From: an uncultured Prevotella sp.
Lineage (GTDB): Bacteria; Bacteroidota; Bacteroidia; Bacteroidales; Bacteroidaceae
Length of the DNA: 64,000 nt
NCBI GenBank assembly: GCA_900550365.1
Contig: URRR01000001.1
Coordinates: forward strand, 99,978-163,977
Direction of reading: 5' to 3'
A model generated the notes under the pieces. It did no database searches. It had not been told where the DNA came from and worked only from the letters and a program-made list of their open reading frames with translations. The position numbers and the translations under genes were made by a program. This document shows positions 45,873-55,038 of the stretch, piece after piece (position 1 is the first letter of the stretch; each line of letters opens with the position of its first letter).

Positions 45873-47993
45873 CTACTTCTTTACGAACTTCTTGCCGTTA
45901 CGTATGTACAGGCCTTTGCCCAGGCTGTTGACATCTTTACCGACATAACGTCCGTCAATGCTGTAGATGCGGTCATCGGCAGATTCAGTTATGCCAGTAT
46001 CGGTTATCTGCACGGCATTGCTTATGCCGGTGCTGAAGGTTGACGTGATCTTCACTTCATCAAGGAAGAACGATTCCGCGTCTGACGAGAACGTGAGAGT
46101 AACGAGACCGTTCGCGTCAAGGTTGAGGCGATATTCAGTGAATCTACCTACTGAGAGTGCTGCTTGGGCGCTTGAAGTTGCAGCTCCGGCTATCTCTATG
46201 TAGATATTAGGATTGCTTGCCGGCATCACGGCTCCTGCTTTAAATGTCAGTTCTGCCGGGCCGTTAAGTTGTATTGCAGGTGTTGTTGCCGGTCCTGTGA
46301 ACATTGCACACTTGCTTGCACCACCTCCGTTGCCGGTCCAGCCGTCATTGTCTGCATTGAAGCTGCCATTGCCCAGCTTGCTTGAGCCTATTGACGCCCA
46401 ACTATTATCGTTGCCACCCTTGCCGATGCACTTGTCGAACGACTCGTAGAATATCGGTCCGGACGCCACGCTGAAATTGAAGCTGACGGTTCCGTCGGTG
46501 TTCTGAGTTATGTCTGTTACAGACTTGTTCATATAGTTAGAGCCGTCAGTGTTCTTTGTGTAAACCGTTGCGGCAGGCGTAGAGCTGTTTGTCAGGCTGT
46601 TGTTGCCGCCGTAGGGATAGGTGTCGCCCTCCTCGCTGTTTCGGGTGCTGCCGTCAGCCGGTATAGGTGTGCATCTCTGATGATTGGGGTCGTTGTTAGG
46701 ACCGTTGGCGTTCCATGCGGCCTGGTCATAGTCAACATGAGTTATAAGCAGACCTGAGGCGGGCAGACCTGCGTCCCAACGGCCAGACTTTTGGCGGTTC
46801 TCAAGGATATAGTACTCGCCAGAGTAAACAGGGTTGCCGCCGGGGTTGCCGTCGTTGCGCACAACGTAGAAGCCTCCGCCCTGCTCAATGTTCCGCAGGC
46901 CTTCAATGCTTGTGTCCTCATTCAGCTCTGTCGGCTGCTCCCAGCCTATCTGCATACGCTCGAAGCCGGTATAGCAGGCGGGGCGGAATCCGTAGCTGTT
47001 ATATGAGCCTGACGACATCAGGTCCCACGACCCCATGCCGTAACCGCCGGAATAATCAATATCATAAATATCGGCCAGACCTAAGCAGTGGCTGTACTCG
47101 TGACAGATTGTGCCGATGCCGTCAATGTGTGTGTCAGATCCTCCATATCCCGGCTGCAGCTCGCAGCTGCACGCATAGTCTAAGATGCGCATGCCGTCAA
47201 GCCTGATATAATCAGTTCCGGCCTCGTTGGCAACAGCACTCTTGTGCGGCCATATTGTATTGTCGTCACCTCCGTTGGCCTGACCAAGGCCGGCATAGAT
47301 GAAGAACACCTGCTCCACCTGTCCGTCGCCGTTCCAGTCGTACTTGGTGTAGTCAACCTCGTCGTCAACGGCATTGAGCGCATAACGCAGCATTGTGGCA
47401 ACATTAGCGTCCTGATAAGGCGTATCACCGCCATAGTAAGCATAGTTCTCGGGCATAGTCACAGGGCCTGCGATGTCGAAAGTAAGGTCGAACGCGCCAC
47501 GGCTCTGGTCGCTGAAATAGTCTCTTACAGAGCCGACAAAGCCCAGTCCGGAGTCAGAATAGTTCTTCTCGTTTATAATTCTTTCGTAAAGTGCACGGCT
47601 TCCGGCAGTAAACCGCATATCTTGAAACTCCACGAGAATCACAAGTCCTTTCTTCTCACCCGTGTAAGCTGAGGGCGCATTTGCCGCCGGCGTGCGCGCC
47701 GGAGCGTTCTGTCGGCCGGCCGACTGCACGTTTGCTGCGGCACGTTTCGCCTCCGCCAGTTTCACCATTGACGTCATGTCTGCAATTTCGTAGCGGCCGG
47801 TGGCGGTGTTTCTTACGAACTTGCGGCCGTCCTCTGCCTGCCAGAAATGGCAGAACTCGTCGCCACGAAGCTCAACTCTGACCTGCGTTCCGTCAGCCAG
47901 CTTCACCGTTTTCCACTGTCCGCGCTTGGCCGGAACGGCCATAATGCCGAGCGAGAGCGCCAACATTGCGATTGCGATAAATGTTCTTTTCAT
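45873..47993 (-). CDS. Secreted M6-family zinc metallopeptidase, operon A'
   Basis: This 706-residue paralogue of the operon A peptidase has the same signal peptide. The zinc site is His298, Glu299, His302 in HEYSHCLGLAD, and the Met-turn is WDLMSSGSY. Relative to A it lacks seven residues just before the zinc motif (PGYGGSDTHIDG against PVYGVQGNQIVITGTHIDG). It also diverges in the region after the catalytic core (about 370-480, e.g. GNPVYSGEYYILENRQKSG) and in the beta-sandwich domain. The tail is the IYSIDGRYVG module ending KKFVKK. The pattern of conserved core and altered loops suggests changed substrate preference after duplication. It lies 91 bp after the lipoprotein, beyond the terminator. 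Confidence 0.92.
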   Translation of the reverse strand: MKRTFIAIAMLALSLGIMAVPAKRGQWKTVKLADGTQVRVELRGDEFCHFWQAEDGRKFVRNTATGRYEIADMTSMVKLAEAKRAAANVQSAGRQNAPARTPAANAPSAYTGEKKGLVILVEFQDMRFTAGSRALYERIINEKNYSDSGLGFVGSVRDYFSDQSRGAFDLTFDIAGPVTMPENYAYYGGDTPYQDANVATMLRYALNAVDDEVDYTKYDWNGDGQVEQVFFIYAGLGQANGGDDNTIWPHKSAVANEAGTDYIRLDGMRILDYACSCELQPGYGGSDTHIDGIGTICHEYSHCLGLADIYDIDYSGGYGMGSWDLMSSGSYNSYGFRPACYTGFERMQIGWEQPTELNEDTSIEGLRNIEQGGGFYVVRNDGNPGGNPVYSGEYYILENRQKSGRWDAGLPASGLLITHVDYDQAAWNANGPNNDPNHQRCTPIPADGSTRNSEEGDTYPYGGNNSLTNSSTPAATVYTKNTDGSNYMNKSVTDITQNTDGTVSFNFSVASGPIFYESFDKCIGKGGNDNSWASIGSSKLGNGSFNADNDGWTGNGGGASKCAMFTGPATTPAIQLNGPAELTFKAGAVMPASNPNIYIEIAGAATSSAQAALSVGRFTEYRLNLDANGLVTLTFSSDAESFFLDEVKITSTFSTGISNAVQITDTGITESADDRIYSIDGRYVGKDVNSLGKGLYIRNGKKFVKK

Positions 47994-48016
47994 AGTTGTT
48001 TATGTTTTGTTTATGC

Positions 48017-48061
48017 AAAAAAGGATGAAGCCGCGACATGCTGCGGTCGCAACTCCATCCT
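48017..48061 (-). terminator. Intrinsic terminator between lipoprotein and M6 peptidase, operon A'
   Basis: On the minus strand this is base-for-base the same 16-bp-stem hairpin and T-run as at 26417-26461, 23 bp before the M6 start. Confidence 0.85.
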
Positions 48062-48084
48062 GTTTCAGATGTTATAAATCTTTA

Positions 48085-50031
48085 TTACTTACGGACAATT
48101 TTCTCGAACTTCACGGGTGCGAATGTCTTCTTTTTCTTGAAGTTATACATCTTTACCTTTGAAGACTTCTTTATGTTCTTTGACAATTTCAGGTTCTTGA
48201 GAGCCTTAGCCGTGTTCTGAACATTAGCCTTTGCCTGCTGGGTTACAGCCGACGGCAACATCAGAACAGTAGTAGGCGTTACTCCTGCGTAATATATGTA
48301 ACCATTGGGGTCAGCAAGATCTGAATCAAAGGTATAACATAACTCCCCAGCATCAAATGAGATTATGCCGTTCTCGAGCTTTCCCTTTATCATGCCATTC
48401 TGTTTAAGTAAATCAAACGGCTTACCAGCATCGACGTACATACCGCCAACAGTCAAAATATACATACCGTCATTATTTACATTAATACCGATTGGCTGCG
48501 TTGAGATATACACGGCCTCTGGGTCACTTGCATTGATTATGATGTTGTAAGAACGGCTGCTGTCCCAATAATCTGTCATCAGTTGGTTTACTATAGGGTT
48601 AACTTCAGGCGAGTAAGGGTTAACCAAGCGGTAAACACCCGGAGTTGTCTTGCTTTCCTGAACCTCTACATAATATGCGTAATCGCCGTAAGGCACTTCT
48701 TCTCCTGTTTCAGGATCAGTAGCTGATATATAGCTGTTGCCTAAGACATAGTCGTTGTAGATACCTGTTCCGAGAGATGTCCACTCGCTCGGAGCTATAG
48801 AGTAATTGAACACCTTTGTAGCGTAGTTCTGCACAGTAAGTTCACCGTTTTCGTCATAAGCGTAAGCCAGAGCAACCAAAGTACACTCGCCGCTGTAGTC
48901 ACACTGTATGCGTATATCACCGTTTTCAGTCACAGTAGTGGTTTCAACATTGCCGAGAAGAGCCTCGTTGAGAGCGTTTGCCTCATCGCCACCTTCTACT
49001 ACTCCTACATGAACCTCGTTAACATCGGCACCCATTGTAACGTTGCCCATTACATAGTTGTTGCCGTCCTGGCTTACAAACGCGCCGAGATAAGTAACGT
49101 CAACGCTGTAATCCTTCGGGTCGTAAACGTAGTCAGGGAACGTAATCGTAATCACGCCGTCAACGTCTGCAAAACTTTGTCCATAAACACTTGAGCCGCT
49201 TGTATAAGCACAGAGATATGGTGCGAGCTGTACTGCTCCGGGAAGACCATTGTCTTGATATGCAAGTACGCGATTATGAGAAATATCCATACCTACAAGC
49301 AGCGATGGATGCCATAATTGTGAGTCTGGATATCCACCGTTAAATAAATCAACACCAACAGAAAGCTGATCGAAGTAAACCAAACCATCTTCCTGAACTG
49401 TTTCGCCACTGGGTAAAAGATCTCCTGCGTGAAGCACAGTAAACTGAAGATACTCACTGGCAGTTTCAGAAATATTAGCGTAAGGATACATTATTCTGAA
49501 CTGATTGGGGTTAGTGTCAATCTGTCTGATTTCAACAGGAACATTATATACTCCAGTCAATTCATCTGTAAACGTACCCATTCCGATAGATGTTGAGGGA
49601 GGACTTAACACGATGTCAAACGTGTAAGACGACTCACCGTAAGGTGTTGTATAGTCTTCGTCAGCAATGCTGAGCGTTACAGAGTAATGTGTCTCAGCCG
49701 TAAGTCTTGAGGCATCATAGTCAATGGTGATGTTTGTCTCACTCTGACCTGCGTCGAAAGTTACTGTCTGAGGAATCGTGAGCACACCGCTCTCGTCAGT
49801 TGATGCAAGGTTTACAGTCAGTGCTTCGTCCGTGCTGACACGGTTAATAGGCACAAGGAAGTGCGCACCGTCACTCGTTATTTCTACGGAAGAAGACAGC
49901 GTGTTACTGAAGTACACCTGCTGACCTTTTGCCTTTTCGCCGACATAGTCGTACTCCTCGGTACATGACCCTAAAGTGAGGGCCATTACCGAAAGAAGCA
50001 GCATCGTGAAATGATTAAATATTTTGTTCAT
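48085..50031 (-). CDS. Surface lipoprotein with Ig-like domain, duplicated beta-domain and basic tail, operon A'
   Basis: This 648-residue paralogue of the operon A lipoprotein is lipidated at Cys23 (LGSC), then TEEYDY. The Ig/Calx-beta-like domain covers about 30-145 (EALTVNLASTDESG). The two repeated units are visible near residue 160 (GMGTFTDELTGVYNVPVEI, then NPNQFRIMYPY) and near residue 430 (GTGIYNDYV, then TPGVYRLVNPYSPE). The C-terminal 45 residues are again very basic (KNLKLSKNIKKSSKVKMYNFK) and end FEKIVRK. Divergence from A is moderate throughout, higher than between the M6 genes next door. No named family was recognised. Confidence 0.75.
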   Translation of the reverse strand: MNKIFNHFTMLLLSVMALTLGSCTEEYDYVGEKAKGQQVYFSNTLSSSVEITSDGAHFLVPINRVSTDEALTVNLASTDESGVLTIPQTVTFDAGQSETNITIDYDASRLTAETHYSVTLSIADEDYTTPYGESSYTFDIVLSPPSTSIGMGTFTDELTGVYNVPVEIRQIDTNPNQFRIMYPYANISETASEYLQFTVLHAGDLLPSGETVQEDGLVYFDQLSVGVDLFNGGYPDSQLWHPSLLVGMDISHNRVLAYQDNGLPGAVQLAPYLCAYTSGSSVYGQSFADVDGVITITFPDYVYDPKDYSVDVTYLGAFVSQDGNNYVMGNVTMGADVNEVHVGVVEGGDEANALNEALLGNVETTTVTENGDIRIQCDYSGECTLVALAYAYDENGELTVQNYATKVFNYSIAPSEWTSLGTGIYNDYVLGNSYISATDPETGEEVPYGDYAYYVEVQESKTTPGVYRLVNPYSPEVNPIVNQLMTDYWDSSRSYNIIINASDPEAVYISTQPIGINVNNDGMYILTVGGMYVDAGKPFDLLKQNGMIKGKLENGIISFDAGELCYTFDSDLADPNGYIYYAGVTPTTVLMLPSAVTQQAKANVQNTAKALKNLKLSKNIKKSSKVKMYNFKKKKTFAPVKFEKIVRK

Positions 50032-50069
50032 TGTTTCTCGTTTTTTATTATTGTTTTGGCATCGTTAAT

Positions 50070-51686
50070 TTATTCAGTGGGCTCGCTTGGGTCGGGGTTG
50101 TTGTATCCGCGCACTCCGGCGTTACCGTTCTCCTCGCTCTGCACGATAGCCCAGTTGCACCAGCGCGGACGACCTTCATATGAGCTGGCAAGCTTTGCCT
50201 GAGCACCATGATTGCTGCCCTGGTATCCACGGTTGACGGGATAATCAAGACGCTTGATGTCAAAGAAGCTCTGACCTTCACCCCAAAGCTCTACACGCTT
50301 CTGGAATACGATCTCATCTACGACGTCGTCAGTTGAGCTTACCGTGCAAGTATAATTAGCGTCACGGAAGTTCTTCATGAAGTATTCTATCAGCTGTACA
50401 CCGCGCGCAGCGTCCTGATGAGCGGCAGCCTCAGCCTCGATGAAATACATTTCCTCCACACGCATCAGGGGGAATGAGCTTACGTTGCCGATTGTGTAGT
50501 CAGTGATGTTGCCGCTGTTGGGGCGGAACTTCAGCGATGCCAGTGGCTGAAGAGCTGCGCCAACACCTTCGTCAATGTAAGTATTCTGTCCGTAAAGGGC
50601 AGATGTCTCAGGTGCTTTCCACTCCAGTTTACGCCAGTCAGTGTTGCTGATTCGGTCATACATACTTTGGTCGATGAGCGTGAAAGCATCGGTGCTGCCG
50701 TATGCCATAGGACCGCAGTAACCGTAAACAGCCTCGTTAGACGCGAAGGCAGTCCAGTTAAGCAGGTTGCTTACGTTTCCTGAAGTGTACTGTGCGCCCC
50801 ACATCCACTTACTGATATCATTGAAGCCGGTGATTGCGCTGAGCGATTCGTCGCGCGTCATAGGCGACATGCCGGACTCGTCGATAGCCATGCGGGCATA
50901 CTTTTCAGCGTTAGGATAATCCTCTACCCACATATAGAGACGTGCTTTCAAGCCGTAAACACAGTCAAGGTGAGGCAGATTCTTCTCAGACTGAGTAAGA
51001 TAAGGAATGTTCTGCTCAGCGTTGTCGAGGTCTTCAAGTATGAAGTTGAACATCTCTTCCCTTGTAGCACGCGGGTTGTTGCGTGCCTCGTCCTCGGTGA
51101 TGTTCTCTCTTACGATAGGCACTGTAAGGCCAGAGATGTCATTGCCTTCCGGGCTTACTGGCTGTGTGTATTCGTTTTCGAGGAACTCATACTCACGCGC
51201 CATATCAAGATAAACCATTGCGCGGTAAGCCAATGCTGCGCCAAGGTAGCCTTTCGTCTCGTTGCTTGCAGTCTCGGGGTCGATCATGGCGATAGCCTTG
51301 TTTGTCATGTTGACCAGTCCCATCTGATATTCCCACTGGAACTGGGCATATACATACCTGCGGTCCATACCCTGGTTTTCATACCAATACCAGAACTGGT
51401 TGTAGTTACGGCCGCCGTCATAGATGGCCATGTCGCCTGACTGGAGGTCACGGATATGCATCAGTGCGCCGTAGCCCCATCCCCAATGATAGCTTGTTGT
51501 CCACGGTTCGCAAAGGTATGAGGCGGAGCCGCGCAGTATCTGCAGAACGTTGTCGGCGTCATTCTTCTCCACCTGCTCTGCCGTGGCACCACTTGTAGGC
51601 TCAGTCTCGTCAATACAGCCCGTGAACGTCATCGCCGACGAGGCCATCAAGAGAGAGCTTAGTCCATATACTAATATCTTTTTCAT
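50070..51686 (-). CDS. SusD/RagB-like surface lipoprotein, operon A'
   Basis: This 538-residue lid protein is lipidated at Cys24 (FTGC), followed by IDETEPTSG. Helical segments include LGAALAYRAMVYLDMAREYEF. The C-terminal motifs are FPLMRVEEMYFIEAEAAAHQDAARG and RVELWGEGQSFFDIKRLDYP, ending RGYNNPDPSEPTE. It is a paralogue of SusD A and B'. It lies 23 bp after its SusC and 38 bp before the lipoprotein gene. Confidence 0.92.
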   Translation of the reverse strand: MKKILVYGLSSLLMASSAMTFTGCIDETEPTSGATAEQVEKNDADNVLQILRGSASYLCEPWTTSYHWGWGYGALMHIRDLQSGDMAIYDGGRNYNQFWYWYENQGMDRRYVYAQFQWEYQMGLVNMTNKAIAMIDPETASNETKGYLGAALAYRAMVYLDMAREYEFLENEYTQPVSPEGNDISGLTVPIVRENITEDEARNNPRATREEMFNFILEDLDNAEQNIPYLTQSEKNLPHLDCVYGLKARLYMWVEDYPNAEKYARMAIDESGMSPMTRDESLSAITGFNDISKWMWGAQYTSGNVSNLLNWTAFASNEAVYGYCGPMAYGSTDAFTLIDQSMYDRISNTDWRKLEWKAPETSALYGQNTYIDEGVGAALQPLASLKFRPNSGNITDYTIGNVSSFPLMRVEEMYFIEAEAAAHQDAARGVQLIEYFMKNFRDANYTCTVSSTDDVVDEIVFQKRVELWGEGQSFFDIKRLDYPVNRGYQGSNHGAQAKLASSYEGRPRWCNWAIVQSEENGNAGVRGYNNPDPSEPTE

Positions 51687-51709
51687 TGTTGTTGTCCTTT
51701 TCTTTATGT

Positions 51710-54700
51710 TTAGAATGTTACGGTAATACCTCCAGAGATTGTGCGGATAGGAGCATAGTAAGCTGAGCTTGTGCTGCCTGATATGCTCTGGCGCGGGTCG
51801 AGACCCTGGCGCTTAGACCACAGCCAGAGGTTGTTTCCGGTTACGTAGACGCGCAGCTTGTTGATGCCGATTTTGGTGGTAAGCTTTGCGGGCAGAGTGT
51901 AGCCTACGTTGAGGTTCTGCAGGCTGAGATATGAGCCGCTGGTAAGCCAACGGTCGCAGGCTGCGCCGAAACTTGAGTCTGCATATACAAGACGGGGCAC
52001 GTTTGTGTTTGTATTGTCTGCCGTCCATGCGTTAAGCAGGTCTGCGTGGATAGAGCTGCCGCCGCTTGACATTGACATCAGGCTTGCGTAAGATGAGTCG
52101 TAAACCTTGCCGCCGAGCTGGTAAGCAAAGTCGATGGAGAAGTCGAAGCCTTTATAAGAAAGATGGGTTCCGAAGCCTCCGTATGCCCAAGGCAGAGCTG
52201 TGCCGCAGAGGTACTGTGATGCTTCACTTGCGTTAGAGGTTACTTCCTGAACGATATTGCCGTTCTCGTCGGTTACATTCTTATAGAACAGAGCGCTACC
52301 CGTCTCAGGATCTACGCCTGCATATTTGGTGAGATACCATGTGTACAGAGGCTCGCCCTCACCGTAGAACTGGCTTCCGCTGCTGTATCCGCCTACGCCA
52401 TCAACAACCATAGTCTTGTTCTCATCCGGCATAGATGTAATCTTGTTCTTGTAAGCGGTGAAGTTTACGTTTACTCCCCACTCGAAGTCGCGTGTACGGA
52501 AGATTGTTCCATCAAGTTCAATCTCGACACCCTGGTTGCTCATGTTACCTACGTTGTCATAGTAACCTGAGTATCCGTAAGAACCAGGCAACGTGAAGAA
52601 TGCAAGCATATCAGAGGTCTTGCGGTAGAAGTAGTCGACGCTACCTGACAGGCGGCCGCGGAACAGCGAGAACTCTACGCCGGCGTTGAAGTTGCCGCCC
52701 TTCTCCCATGTGATGTCGCGGTTGCCCTTTGTAGATGTAGGTATTACCGAGATATTGCCGTAGCCGGGCACGATAGTGTAAGTATCGGTGTAGAGGTAGT
52801 TGCCGATGTTGTCGTTACCCTGTTCACCGTATGATGCCTTGATCTTCAGTTCGTCAACCCAGGGAGCGTTGAACCAGCTCTCCTTGCTGATAATCCACGC
52901 GCCGCCGAGCGACCAGAAGTTACCCCAGCGGTTCTCGGGAGCGAAGCGTGAAGAGGCGTCGCGGCGGTAAGATACAGAACCGAAGTATTTCTGATCATAG
53001 TTGTACTGAGCGCGGCCGAACCAGCCTTCAGTGTTATAGTCGGTAATATATGAGTCCATGCTGCCGTTGGTTACAGCTCCAGCAAGCTCGTCGTTACCCA
53101 TTGAGAACTGGTTTGTCTTGCTTGCATAAAGCAGATAGTAACGTGTGCGGTAGTAATCATGACCTAACATTACCTCAACATCATGCTTGCCGAAGAGATG
53201 ATGCCAGTTAAGTATCTGCTGGTAGTCGTAACTCCAGGTACGTGTGTGATACTTGTCAACACCACCGTTCATAGAGGCGAACTGGCCGTAGAAAGGCTGA
53301 GTGGTGTTGGTCTGGCGATATTCGTTAACCATGACTGTATTTAAAGACGTGAACTTGAAGTCTTTCAGGAAGCGCACTTCGGCAAAGCCCGTAGCGTTGA
53401 AGGCGTTACCTTCAGCCTTGTTCTCCTGCATTTCGTTGGCATTGATAGGGTTAGTGCCGCTGAATACGGGACGTGAAACTCCGATAATCTGGCCGTCACC
53501 CCAGTCGTACATCTTGCCGCCCGTGTTGGGGTCGGTCATGATGTTGCCCTGTCCGTCACGGATGTAAAGCGGATAGATAGGCGCGATAGTGTTCACGGCA
53601 AAGATGTTGCCTGATGATGAGCTTGAGCCTTCATCGCCGAGATAGTCGGTTGTTGAGTGAGTGTAGCTGAAGTTTCCGCCCATCTTCAGCCAAGGCTTAA
53701 TCTGATAGTCAGCCTTCAAGCGGCCAGTGAAGCGCTCGTACTGAGAGCCTATAGTGATACCCTCATTGTCCAGATAGCTGGCTGAACCGTAGAAAGAACC
53801 TTTACCGTTAGAACCTGACGCGGTAAGTGTGTACTCCTGACGCAGACCGTTCTGGAAAGTAGCGTCACGCCAGTCATCGGGCATAAGAGTATAAGTGTTG
53901 CCTCCGTAGTTGATCACACGGCCTAACGTGGCGTTGGGGTTAATCTTCCCGTCAGCGCCGATAAGATACTGACCTGTAGGTACGGTGAACACGTTATAAC
54001 CCAAACCGTAGCTTGGTGAGTCAATGAGATTGTTACGAGCCCATACATGAGCGTCTGCATCTGACATCGGGAATGTAGAATATTGCGGTCCGTCGGCATC
54101 AGTCATCGCATAGTTTTTCAGAGCCTGGAAATACGTCTCGTAGTATTTGGCCGGGCTGTCTACAGTCTTGTAGTTAGGGATACCCTTCGAGTTAGAACCC
54201 CACTTGGCGTCGAATGTAAGTGAAGACTTGCCCTGTTCGGCACTCTTTGTCGTGATGATGACAACACCGTTTGCACCGCGCGCACCATAGAGAGCGGCTG
54301 AGGCAGCGTCCTTCAATACCGTCATTGAGGCGATATCGTTAGGGTTGATATTGTTGTAGTCGCCGTCGTAAGGAGCACCGTCAACGATGATAAGCGGGTC
54401 GTTACCTGCGTTGATAGAGCTGATACCGCGTATCTTGATGTTGAAAGACTCCGTGCCGGGCATACCAGAAGCGCTGTTCACCTGCACACCGGACATTTTA
54501 CCGGTGAGTGAAGACAGCGGGTTGGCATTGGCCGACTTCGTAATCTCTTCAGACTTAATCACAGCCGCCGAACCGGTGAAGGCCGACTTGGTGGTAGTAC
54601 CATATGCCACGACCATCACCTCGTCGAGGTCGGTCAGCACAGGGAGCATCACCACACGTACGCTGCCGCCCTTGACGGTTACGTCCTGAGTCTCCATGCC

Positions 54701-54928
54701 CACGTAAGACACGCGCAGCGTGTTGTGGCCGGCGGGCAACGACAGCGAGAAGCGGCCGTCGGCGTCGGTCACGGCACCTGTGTTGGCACCTACCACACGA
54801 ACGGTGGCGCCGATGATGGGCTGGCCGTCCTCATGCGACACCACTGTGCCCGTGACTGCTGTTTGGGCCAGTGCCATTCCTATTGACAGGAACAGGCAGG
54901 CCAAAATCATTGTTAGTCTTTTTTCCAT
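51710..54928 (-). CDS. SusC/RagA-like TonB-dependent transporter, operon A'
   Basis: This 1072-residue outer membrane importer has signal peptide 1-21, a regulatory domain to about 100, the TonB-box region DLDEVMVVAYGTTTKSAFTG, and a plug with IKIRGISSINAGNDPLIIVDG and ASAALYGARGANGVVIITTK. The barrel ends GGITVTF. The first 110 residues are identical to B', whereas upstream DNA matches A. It is thus a mosaic of the other two copies, which is evidence for exchange between loci. Confidence 0.93.
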   Translation of the reverse strand: MEKRLTMILACLFLSIGMALAQTAVTGTVVSHEDGQPIIGATVRVVGANTGAVTDADGRFSLSLPAGHNTLRVSYVGMETQDVTVKGGSVRVVMLPVLTDLDEVMVVAYGTTTKSAFTGSAAVIKSEEITKSANANPLSSLTGKMSGVQVNSASGMPGTESFNIKIRGISSINAGNDPLIIVDGAPYDGDYNNINPNDIASMTVLKDAASAALYGARGANGVVIITTKSAEQGKSSLTFDAKWGSNSKGIPNYKTVDSPAKYYETYFQALKNYAMTDADGPQYSTFPMSDADAHVWARNNLIDSPSYGLGYNVFTVPTGQYLIGADGKINPNATLGRVINYGGNTYTLMPDDWRDATFQNGLRQEYTLTASGSNGKGSFYGSASYLDNEGITIGSQYERFTGRLKADYQIKPWLKMGGNFSYTHSTTDYLGDEGSSSSSGNIFAVNTIAPIYPLYIRDGQGNIMTDPNTGGKMYDWGDGQIIGVSRPVFSGTNPINANEMQENKAEGNAFNATGFAEVRFLKDFKFTSLNTVMVNEYRQTNTTQPFYGQFASMNGGVDKYHTRTWSYDYQQILNWHHLFGKHDVEVMLGHDYYRTRYYLLYASKTNQFSMGNDELAGAVTNGSMDSYITDYNTEGWFGRAQYNYDQKYFGSVSYRRDASSRFAPENRWGNFWSLGGAWIISKESWFNAPWVDELKIKASYGEQGNDNIGNYLYTDTYTIVPGYGNISVIPTSTKGNRDITWEKGGNFNAGVEFSLFRGRLSGSVDYFYRKTSDMLAFFTLPGSYGYSGYYDNVGNMSNQGVEIELDGTIFRTRDFEWGVNVNFTAYKNKITSMPDENKTMVVDGVGGYSSGSQFYGEGEPLYTWYLTKYAGVDPETGSALFYKNVTDENGNIVQEVTSNASEASQYLCGTALPWAYGGFGTHLSYKGFDFSIDFAYQLGGKVYDSSYASLMSMSSGGSSIHADLLNAWTADNTNTNVPRLVYADSSFGAACDRWLTSGSYLSLQNLNVGYTLPAKLTTKIGINKLRVYVTGNNLWLWSKRQGLDPRQSISGSTSSAYYAPIRTISGGITVTF

Positions 54929-55038
54929 AAATACTCTCTCTAATTAAATAAATTAGGGACAGAAATGTATGTTAAGTCACGGATTGGGCTGTTCTGTCGT
55001 TTTGTCATGAAATACAGACTTTTGCTTTCATTGTGATT
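54598..55038 (-). repeat. SusC 5' cassette, copy A', with upstream region
   Basis: 54598-54960 is the reverse complement of 37530-37892 (B'), identical as far as I could check. 54929-55038 matches the upstream region of A (19504-19613) with about four differences. Confidence 0.92.

Larger units (their letters stand above)
45240..48061 (-). repeat. Large inverted repeat arm 2 (terminator, M6 gene and 3' flank)
   Basis: The opposite-orientation partner of 26417-29235. The arms are about 2.8 kb long and 16 kb apart and enclose operons B and B'. Confidence 0.85.

Noticed and set aside
19614..54928. Interpretation as a classical polysaccharide utilisation locus
   Set aside because: No glycoside hydrolase, lyase, esterase or sulfatase is encoded; the only enzymes are peptidases.
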